Position numbers and translations under genes: made by a program. Positions 55,763 to 64,000 of a stretch of 64,000 bases of DNA are shown piece by piece. The DNA is from Cycas panzhihuaensis (lineage: Eukaryota > Cycadophyta), in contig CM041465.1 of NCBI GenBank assembly GCA_023213395.1, forward strand, positions 164,369,741 through 164,433,740, in the 5' to 3' direction. Numbering within the stretch: the first letter of the stretch is position 1; each line of letters begins with the position of its first letter. Below the pieces are notes generated by a model. That model had not been told where the DNA came from and did not search any database. It saw only the letters and a list, made by a program, of their open reading frames with translations.

Positions 55763-58579
55763 TTTTTTTTTTTAAGTGTGCCTACTCAGATTGGAAATTC
55801 AAGTTTTTTTCCTTTAGTCTCTTTTCAATTGCATGTGTAGTCTATGAATATCTCTGTATATACACAGCGACGGCGGCGACTTTCACTCATATACATATTT
55901 TTTATAAAGTTTTAAAAAATTAAATTAAATTGAATATTTTTTTGAGATCTGGGCATTTAGAGGGTACTAGCTCCCTTTGGCATTTAGCCCTCAGTCTTCT
56001 AGTTCCTTCATGTAACTGTTATTTTATAACAATGGCCCCTTATTTCACATTTTAAAAAAAAAGTTTTTTGTATTTTAAACTCAATGAGCAAGTTCACCCT
56101 CTCGGCATCAGAGGGGTTTATCTTCTGCAAGATCTTGGGTTCAATCCTTGTCCAGTCTACCCTCAAGTTGATAATCTAAGGGGGTTATCTTAAGGATATA
56201 ACACTTTACCTTTTATTTGTTTTAAATTTTTTTTTAAAGCATAAGGTACTTGGCTATGTTTTGCCATAACTCTTCACTGGGTTATCTGTTTCTGACGAAA
56301 CCTGTCCCATTGAGTCCGAAATTTTCTGAGGTATGATTTCGACTGGTCATATGCCATATTCGGAGCTGATTTGACCCGCTTTCAATCAGTTTAAAATCAA
56401 TCATTATTTTTTAAAGCTTTTTTAAATTATTTTCACAAAATGCCTTTTTTATTAGGTTATATTTTATTACTGAGAGATTACTCTCTACCCGGAACTGTTT
56501 TGCAGTCATTTATTATCAACAAACTTCATCACCATCTATTCATTTTATTTTTTAGGGTTTATTTTAATTATTATTTTAATCAGTGAAAGTGACACTTTAG
56601 CATTTTTAAATATTTTAGCATAAAAGTACTTGCTTCCATTTCTATTATAACTTTTTTGTTTTACATCATAATTCAGATTCGTCAGTTTCGTTGGGAAGCT
56701 GACTCACTCCTCTTCGAACTGACACTATTATTTATAAGTTTTAAAGTGTTTTTGCAGATTTTCAAAGCCATCAAAATTAAGATATAAAACAGTTCTCAAT
56801 TTGTCATTATTACACATTTTTTATATATTATTTGTCAAAGTTTTAAACTGAAAATATATTAAGTAGCTCTTCAAACTCTATTTGATTGTTTTACATTGCT
56901 TTATAAAGTTTTGTACTAGCATTTTATAATATTTTTGAGCCCCAGGCTTCTGTTAAGCCTAAAAAAGAGGACTGCATCTTTGGTACATTAAATTTTGACA
57001 TGCAAGAATCCGTTATCAAAACGGTTAGTTTCATTAACTATATATTTCATTGATCTTTAAACTGATATGATTTCACTTTATTTTAACATTGTTTAGTACA
57101 ACTTTGAAGTTGTTCAACTTGAGCATTCAGTATATCTTAACAGGCTTGTCTTCTAAACTTTTCTTTTAAGGAGTTCTTTATTTTATTTTTTATTGATCAC
57201 TTATACTATATGTTTAAGGCTTTCATTTGACTTTCATATAGCTTCTTTTAACGTTGATTTGTAGCAAAAATTGCTCATATACATCTAAGACAAGTGACAA
57301 ACCAAGTGGACCTGCAACTTAAACAGGTACAATTCATTTTTTTGAAGTTTCTTCTTCATTTTTCTAAAGTAAAAATATACATATATATATTTCAGTTTTC
57401 AGCTTTATATATCTTCTTCAAGGCAAAGAATTTCATGCATTGAAAAAGCAAGTCATTTTCTTGACTCGAAAGTTTGTATTTATTCATTTTAAAAATCAAA
57501 AGGTTAAGAATTCTTTATTTTTTCATCATTAAAGCCTTATTTTAGATTTGCATAGTTAAAGGGATCTTAGTTAAATTCAAAATTTGCTTATATATTCATT
57601 ATATTTCAAAGTTTATCTGAAATTAGATCTTATAAGTTTGCCATTTATTCGAAAGGCACATACTTCTTGAAAGCATTTTTTTATTCATTCTTGTTGGAAA
57701 GTTCATTTATCTCTTGCACTTATAAAGGTTGCATCTAGTTGATTTACTTTTCAAAGGGCATTATATTTTTTCTTTTCAAAAAAATATTTACTTACATATT
57801 TCTTTCAAAGAGCTTATTGTTTATTTTATCTTGCTTAGAGGTCATTATTTTCATTCAATTTTTTTTTCTTTATTGCATAAAAGGAATCTTTTTTAAAACC
57901 CTAAGCAAGACCACACTAATAATTAATTTATTTTTCACATTAAAAAGATAATCCCGAATTGAACCACCCTATTTTTCTAGCCTTGCAAGGGGAATGGTTA
58001 GGACCCCTGAAGTTACCACCCCGCACATGCTAATCGGCCTACTCATATTGGATGAGGACAGCCATTAGCTATTAGGTGTATTTGGTGGCAGGGTGAGGTA
58101 TAGAACATGTTCCTTTTATGGTGTTTGGAGACCGAGGCTAGACCTGGAGAGGGTGAGTGCCTTGGTTCGAGAACTTTCACCGCTAGATCTGTTGCTAGGC
58201 ATAAGTCTGGCGCAGGTGGACCAACAACTCAGGGGGTGTAAAAACCTTCTTAGCAGCCCGCATACTGAGGTATATAGAGCCTAGTGCTCATGTACCGATA
58301 TATTGAGTCCCTATTTTGCCATCTGTGGGCAGGCGCCACTAGACAGGATAGCAACCGAAGGTTAGTGCCCTAGGAGAAACTTAAACTTAGAGCTTAGTAG
58401 CCTTTATAGGTCCTAGTTCACTTATACAAAACTTTGGGAAAAACTTGGGTTATATTTGGAAGAGAATTTTTACATTGAAACTTTTTTCAAAATTTAAATT
58501 CAAATATCTTTTTTTGATATTCACATTCAGCTTTTGAAATCCCATTTGTGACATTTGATCAACACAACTTTAGTTTAAA

Positions 58580-59326
58580 ATGATGTCTAGTTTTGGGAAC
58601 ATGATTATCCCAAAATTTAATAGAAATAATTTCTTAAACTGGAGTAGGAGGATAAAACCCATACTCATAGCTAACGACATGTGGGACATTGTGAGAACTG
58701 ACTACAACGAATTAGGATCTAATCTATCCGATGCAGAAAAAGTTACCTACAAGAAAAATGTCAAAAAGGATAATGACGCCTTAGCCCTTATCTTTTGTGC
58801 ATTAGAAGACCATGTGCTCCTAAGAGTTAGTGAATCAGGTAAGTCCAAAGAAGCTTGGGACACTTTACAACTAATATATGAAGGAGTAGCCTCCTTTAAA
58901 TTACAAAACCTGAAAAGTAAATTTAAAAATTTACGTATGATGCCCCATGAATCAGTAACGGAATTTATGACCAAAGTCCAAGATATTGTAAACCAAATGA
59001 AGTCACTTGGGGATACCCTAACAGAACAAAGGGTAGTTGAAAGGATCCTTAGAGGTGTAGGAGCTATAAGACGTTTTGAAATGGTAGCTACTAATATCAG
59101 TGTATCAAAAGATCTAAGTACCCTCAAAGTGGAACAACTTAGTGCCATGCTCATGTCTATAGAAGAGCAGCAAAATGCAAATGAATCTTTAGAACATGCC
59201 TTTGCTACAAAGGCCCGCATTCAATCTAACTCCCAAGCAAGAACCTCAAAACAAAAGGAATCTCCTCTAAGAAGAAAAGGTGGAAATCCTAAAAAGGAAA
59301 CTAGACAAGACCCTCCACGATATTAA
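58580..59326 (+). pseudogene. copia I gag (248 codons open)
   Basis: MMSSFGNMIIPKFNRNNFLN starts the standard copia Gag. Then come WSRRIKPILIANDMWDIV, ALALIFCALEDHVLLRVSES, KEAWDTLQLIYEG, LQNLKSKFKNLRMMPHESVT, EFMTKVQDIVNQMKSLGDTL, RVVERILRGVGAIRRFEMVA and a basic tail RRKGGNPKKETR. The frame is lost at 59326 and Gag continues in other frames to the zinc knuckle at 59587. Only this break prevents a complete Gag. Confidence 0.95.
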
Positions 59327-59586
59327 GCCCCTCACCATAAGAGGCAAGGAGGACCCTAACAACATGAAGATCCCCAAGAAATTCCAATCAAAGGAGATAA
59401 GTTGAGAATCATCCTTGTTGTCCACATTGTCAAGCGAATTCTCAACCTTCAAGATCAACTCAGGAATATCATGACAACCGACCAAGAAACAATCCTCCTA
59501 AATCTTATGAGGAAAGGGGGAGATCTTTCAATATTAATCATTCTCAACCAAGAAGTCGAAGCCTAAGTTATGGGAGAAGAGATTCA

Positions 59587-59973
59587 TTGTATTGTACTTA
59601 TTGCCATAGAAATGGTCACACTGAAGATAAATGTTTTTCAAAACATGGACCACCATTTAGAGGACATGCTTCAAATTCATTAGAATCAAAGGTTAATAAC
59701 AGGTTATTTCTATCCAGTTTTTCTTCTAAGGAAGAAGAGGATGATAGCTGGTATATCGATTTAGGTTGCTCAACCCACATGACCCATAAAGAACATTTAT
59801 TTCAAACCTTGGATAAAAACAGGAAAAGGTCAATCATGTTTGGAGATAATACTTCCCATGAATCAGTTGGGAAAGGTAACATAGCCTTGTTGACTAATAT
59901 TGGTGAATATAGATACTTAGATGATGTCTTATACGTCCCTGCCCTAAGAAAAAACTTGTTATCGATAGGATAG
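59587..59973 (+). pseudogene. copia I zinc knuckle and protease
   Basis: The knuckle CTYCHRNGHTEDKC is complete (C-x2-C-x4-H-x4-C). The protease loop DSWYIDLGCSTHMT at about 59750-59790 has D-L-G in place of D-S-G. IMFGDNTSHESVGKGNI and YLDDVLYVPALRKNLLSIG follow. The frame ends in TAG at 59971-59973, directly before the pol ATG. In related copia proteins this position usually holds Q, so the stop is probably a C-to-T change. Confidence 0.93.
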
Positions 59974-62520
59974 ATGATGGGACAAGATTATAAGGTGATT
60001 TTTTACAATGGCGAATGTGTTATCAAAGACAAGAGAAAAAATAAAGCTATTGTTGGCAAAGGTATAATGACTAAAGATCGTTTATTTAAGCTTATCCTCA
60101 CCCCTTCAGATACCTATGCCCTCAGAACTTCAACTACAATAGATAGTGATTTGTGGCATAGACGGTTTGATCACCTTAACTACAACAGCTTGGCTCTTAT
60201 GAAAAGGTTGGATATGGTTAATGGTTTACCACCTATTAATGTTAATAAAAAGTTGTGTGAGGGATACCTTCTTGGCAAACAACATAGAGAAAGCTTTCCG
60301 GATTTTAGCCATCGAGCATCTGCCCCTCTTCAATTAGTATATACAGACATTTGTGGACCGATGACTACTCTCTCCTTAGCAGGTGCAAAGTATTTTCTCA
60401 CATTTATTGATGATTTCACAAGAAAGACATGGGTTTTCTTTCTAAAATATAAATCCGATACTTTCGACCACTTTGTTGACTTCAAAACCTTTGTTGAGCG
60501 ACAAAGTGGATATCATATCCTTTTTCTAAGATCAGATAATGGGGGAGAGTTTACATCTAATGCTTTTAAGGATTATTGTATCCACCATGGGATCAAGAGA
60601 CAATTTACCAACCCCTACACCCCACAACAAAATGGTGTAGCGGAAAGAAAAAATCGAACTATCGTTGAAATGACACGATGTATGCTTAAGGATAAAAACT
60701 TGGGCCATGAATTTTGGGCTGAAGCTGTTCATACAGCTGTCTACCTACTCAATGGATGTTCCACCAAAGCACTTAGGTGGAAAACTCCAGAAGAAGCATG
60801 GACCGGTTATAAACCAAGTATACATCATCTCAAGATATTTGGATGTCTAGCATATGCCCATATTCCTGATCAAAGAAGAACCAAGTTGGACGACCATAGT
60901 GTCAAATGTATCTTTATTGGCTACAGTGAATCTTCTAAATCCTACAAAGTCTATGATTCAAAATCAAGAAAAGTTATGGTAAATAGAGACATCAAATTTC
61001 AGGAAGATACCTACTACCAAGATAATCAGGAAAAGCAGAAGGAGATTGCCATTAAATTTGACACATCAAGTAAGTCCAAATATGTGCCTCCTATGTGGAG
61101 AAATATCCAAGAAACCACTAGGGAGGGAACGTCATTTCAACCTTCCCCACAACATCTACCCAAATGGGTTCATCGCAACCATGATTTGGGAAATATATTG
61201 GATAACAATAGAAGATCCACACGCTCCTGTAAGGTCAACTTTGCCCTAATGAGCAAGGTACTCGAAATTCATGAGCCTCAAACCTTTGATGAGGCTAATC
61301 AACATGAATGTTGGCAGAAAACCATGAAAGAGGAATATAAGGCCATTATTAAGAATGATACTTGGGAACTCGTAGACTTATCACCAAAGAAGAAAGCTAT
61401 TGACACCAAATGGGTCTATAAGACCAAGTTCCACTTAGATGGCTCTATCGACAAATACAAAGCTAGATTGGTCGCAAAAGGATATGCCCAAAGAGAAGGC
61501 ATAGACTATACAGAAACATTTGCCCCTATCGCTAGGATGGAATCTGTTTGCATGATGATGAGTTTAGCCGCCCAAATGGGTTGGAAAGTTTATCAAATGG
61601 ATGTGAAAAGTGCTTTCTTAAATGATTATGTTAAAGAAGACATCTATGTCACTCAACCCATTGGTTTTGAAGTCGGGGGGAAAGAAAACAAAGTGTACGA
61701 GTTAAAGAAAGCACTATATGGTCTAAAACAAGCACCCAGGGCTTGGTATTCCCGCATAGACAAGTATTTTAGAGATCGAGGGTTTGAAAGATCTCAAGCA
61801 GATCCAAACTTATACACTCAAAATAAGGGAAGTTCAATCTTGATTGTAGGTCTCTATGTCGATGATTTAATTTATACCGGAAATGACTCCCATCCTTTAC
61901 ATCAGTTTAAAGATGCTATGTGTAAGGAATTTGAGATGACAGACTTAGGCCTCATGCATTACTTCCTAGGATTGGAAGTTTGGCAAGACAAACAAGGAAT
62001 CTTCATCTCTCAACACAAATATATATTGGATCTATTACAAAGATTCAGAATGACAAATTGCAAACCATTGATAATACCAGTAGAAATTGGAATCAAACTT
62101 TCTAAGATGGATTACTCAACTTCGGTTGATCCGACTCTCTATAGACAACTCATTGGCAGCCTAATATATTTGACATCTACTCGACTTGATATAACATATT
62201 CAATCAGTGTTGTGTCCAGGTTTATGCAGAATCCAAAGACGTCTCATTGGCAAGCTGCCAAAAGAATCCTTCGATACCTTAAAGGGGCTCTAGATTTTGG
62301 GTTATATTACAAAGTCATATCCAAATTTCAGTTAATTGGTTACACAGATTCAGATTGGGTAGGTGATGTTGATGATAGAAAGTCTACCACATGTTATGTA
62401 TTCAGTATGGGGTCAACAGTAGTAGCTTGCAGTACAAAGAAGCAAAATACCATTTCCTTATCCACAGCCGAGGCAGAGTATAAACTGCAGTTTCAGAAAC
62501 TTATGAATCAATATGGCTAA
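59974..62520 (+). pseudogene. copia I integrase, RT and RNase H start (848 codons open)
   Basis: Integrase: LWHRRFDHLNYNSLALMKRL (HH part), QLVYTDICGPMTTLSLAGAK (first D), FLTFIDDFTRKTWVFFLKY, ILFLRSDNGGEFTSNAFKDY (second D), YTPQQNGVAERKNRTIVEMT (E). All three acid residues are kept. RT: WVYKTKFHLDGSIDKYKARL, VYQMDVKSAFLNDYVKEDIY, ALYGLKQAPRAWYSRID, IVGLYVDDLIYTGNDSHPL (both D kept), MTDLGLMHYFLGLEVW. RNase H: LIGYTDSDWVGDVDDRKSTT, then ISLSTAEAEYK, where a one-base loss near 62484 shifts the frame. It is the best preserved transposon gene of the window. Confidence 0.97.
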
Positions 62521-62812
62521 GAAGACTTTTACAAGATTTTCAAATTAAACAACAAGGTCCCACTAGAATTTGGTGTGACAATCAAAGCACTATCTAAATG
62601 GCCAAAAGTCTGATATTCCATGGCAGAACAAAACATATTGAGACTCAACACCACTTCATTCGAGAACTTGTACAAGCAAATGAGATCGAGTTAGCTTATT
62701 GCAGCACCGAAGATCAGACAATAGATATTTTTACAAAGGCTTTGAAAAAGATCAAATTTGAGAAGTTCAGAGAAAATCTAGGAGTCGCACACATTGGGCT
62801 TATGGGGGAGAA
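62484..62812 (+). pseudogene. copia I RNase H end and polypurine tract
   Basis: In the shifted frame: AVSETYESIWLRRLLQDFQI, IWCDNQSTI, a TAA in place of a sense codon, then MAKSLIFHGRTKHIETQHHF and DQTIDIFTKALKKIKFEKFR. The polypurine tract GGGGGAGAA at 62804-62812 precedes the 3' LTR. Confidence 0.93.
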
Positions 62813-63161
62813 TGTTGGGACTAACCTCAATGCTATTAAAAGACTTGTGCGCCTAAGGCCCCTCAAAGCCACCTTTGAGGTCCCCTAGGGCACCTTGAGC
62901 CTCCCAATAGCCACCAAGAGCTAACACCACTTTACTAAGGTACCCGTTTTTATTTATTATTGTTATTTTTTTAATATATTTTGAATTATATGTCGGCTAA
63001 CGTGCAGGTAGGGTGATGGCGCTTGCTACCTCCCAAAAAACTCTATTTAAAGGGTGGGAATACCTTCCTGGTGTTTTTTAACATTGCCTACATTCGGAAA
63101 TCACTTGTTTTCTCAAAATGCATTCGATCTAACGTCCTGCTCTGCTCCTCTGAATCCATCA
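62813..63161 (+). repeat. 3' LTR of copia I
   Basis: TGTTGGGACTAACCTC to GAATCCATCA, matching 53307-53654. Confidence 0.96.
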
Positions 63162-63282
63162 GTTTAGTCACAAAGTCTCCCTATCTAGCTTATTGAATCT
63201 TGGGTTTAAAATCTTCTGAAAGTTCTTCAAATTCTATTTGCAGTTTTGGCACGTAAGTCTCCTGCATCCCAGCGATCTTCAT
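63162..63282 (-). pseudogene. X2 aORF, N-terminal piece
   Basis: In minus sense, MKIAGMQETYVPKLQIEFEE, LSEDFKPKIQ, then an in-frame TAA and AR-stop-GDFVTK. This aligns with the N-terminus of the X1 aORF (MKIVGIQETYLPKL) and joins PPLYWDPEIMEE at 53306 once copia I is removed. The start at 63282 is chosen because both copies share it. Confidence 0.75.
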
Positions 63283-64000
63283 CTTGTTTGAAGGTACATT
63301 CCTTCTCTCGAATGCTTGATGAAATCAATCACCTGCTGGCTGGATTCTGTTCTTCTCCATACGTGCGTTTGAAAAATGGAACGCTTCTTAGGGTTTTTCC
63401 CTTATAAACTCCTCCTTCTGGTCCGTTCAGGTCACATTCCTATTTTGGAACGCATATAACACTATGTGTTCCCTGTTTGGAACAATTCCTGCAATCTGTT
63501 ATTACTTTTCTGTTATCCATTCCCTGTTCGGAATGGTTCCCTTTCACCGACTGTTCTTTTGTCTTTCCTCCATTCTTTGGGAGGAACGCATCCTTCATAC
63601 AAGAATTTTTTGCTTTACTTACATTCCTAATTTGGAATGCATAGTGTTATTTGTTCATACTTTTGTCTAGTTTTTATAGTTTTATGAGTTACGCTTGGTT
63701 TTTCAACACTTTATTTTATTTTTTTCTAAGATTTTATGTTTATGTACCGGCGTAGAGTCATGATGTCGTTACTTGGACAACTTTAGTTGTCTCACAACTT
63801 TATGCAACACATATGATACATTCAGCGAACTCATACTGAAATTATTGATGATATATTTTTAGTTTACTGCCATTAACCAAAGCGGGTAGTATGTATCCAT
63901 TTTTGTCACTCAGTTGAACCGATCCATTTTGATATATTCAGTCCACCTAGTAGGGTCCTAACCACCTTGGTTTCAAGTTTCCAGGATGGGTGCGGAACTT
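63283..64000. other. Upstream region of X2, nothing identified
   Basis: No protein motif. Repeated words of the type GGAACGCAT, CCCTGTTCGGAA and GGAATGCAT occur between 63370 and 63645 in both orientations. Similar words occur in the X2 LTR-like block at 52080-52215, so this may belong to the same element family. Confidence 0.4.

Larger units (their letters stand above)
53669..58579 (+). other. 4.9-kb leader of copia I
   Basis: Unusually long for a copia leader. It holds host-like sequence at 54800-55540, a TA microsatellite near 55735-55762, an AT-rich stretch with many short T-runs (55900-57950) and a more GC-rich block at 57960-58430. No transposon motif is visible inside it. It may include captured or inserted DNA. 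Confidence 0.6.
53307..63161 (+). mobile_element. Ty1/copia element I, complete and comparatively young
   Basis: LTRs at 53307-53654 and 62813-63161 are about 94% identical by eye (about 20 differences in 348). The element has a primer-binding site, long leader, gag, zinc knuckle, protease, an 848-codon pol frame and a polypurine tract. The flanks GTGTA (53302-53306) and GTTTA (63162-63166) form a target duplication with one mismatch. It splits the aORF of X2, whose protein resumes across it. It is the least damaged element in the window. Confidence 0.95.

Noticed and set aside
58747-59220. 157-codon minus-strand open frame
   Set aside because: Antisense of the well preserved gag of copia I.

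Overview
The window reads as intergenic DNA of a large, repeat-filled seed-plant genome. It is AT-rich and almost entirely decayed LTR retrotransposons of the Ty1/copia and Ty3/gypsy superfamilies (chromoviruses and a Tat/Athila-like lineage). It holds one recognisable host gene piece: two intact 3' exons of a plant peroxisomal acyl-CoA dehydrogenase resembling IBR3. A gymnosperm is a reasonable guess, because the elements are old, many and left in place rather than deleted, but nothing in the sequence proves it.

Left half (1-37665): a matryoshka nest. A gypsy remnant (1-1676) abuts copia-1, which begins in the middle of gag at about 1685 and ends at about 37665. Copia-1 is broken twice. A chromovirus, gypsy A (3254-9183, 5-bp target duplication CAATA), sits in its integrase. 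Copia-2 (10555-37431, duplication ACAAA) sits in its RNase H. Copia-2's 3' LTR is itself split by a minus-strand Tat-like gypsy M (17222-37183). M in turn carries chromovirus D (27634-30918) and minus-strand copia E (31205-36560, duplication ACTTC). Three successive insertion layers inside copia-1 can be read from target duplications, split LTRs and the reading frame that resumes after each insert.

Middle (37666-45720): about 1 kb without clear genes, then the acyl-CoA dehydrogenase exons on the minus strand (38612-39075), a gag-protease scrap (F), and a gypsy element G with LTR-like DNA, gag, protease and a post-protease reading frame holding a telomere-like tract.

Right part (45722-64000): a 5'-truncated minus-strand copia H, then two diverged copies (X1, X2) of a minus-strand unit made of an LTR-like block plus an unusual reading frame (aORF). 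X2's aORF is split by a comparatively young copia element I (53307-63161), which has about 94% identical LTRs, an 848-codon open pol, and a 4.9-kb leader containing host-gene-like sequence.

The most interesting unexplained item is the aORF. It occurs three times (gypsy M, X1, X2), always next to the presumed 3' LTR and in element sense. It has a conserved helical core with an F/Y-x-P-S/F-LL-x-x-L/Y-L signature, followed by a basic stretch and a coiled coil. Gypsy M also has, between pol and its aORF, a 33-bp array and a 44-bp array built on the self-complementary decamer GGTTGCAACC. All homology calls here are by eye; no database search was run.
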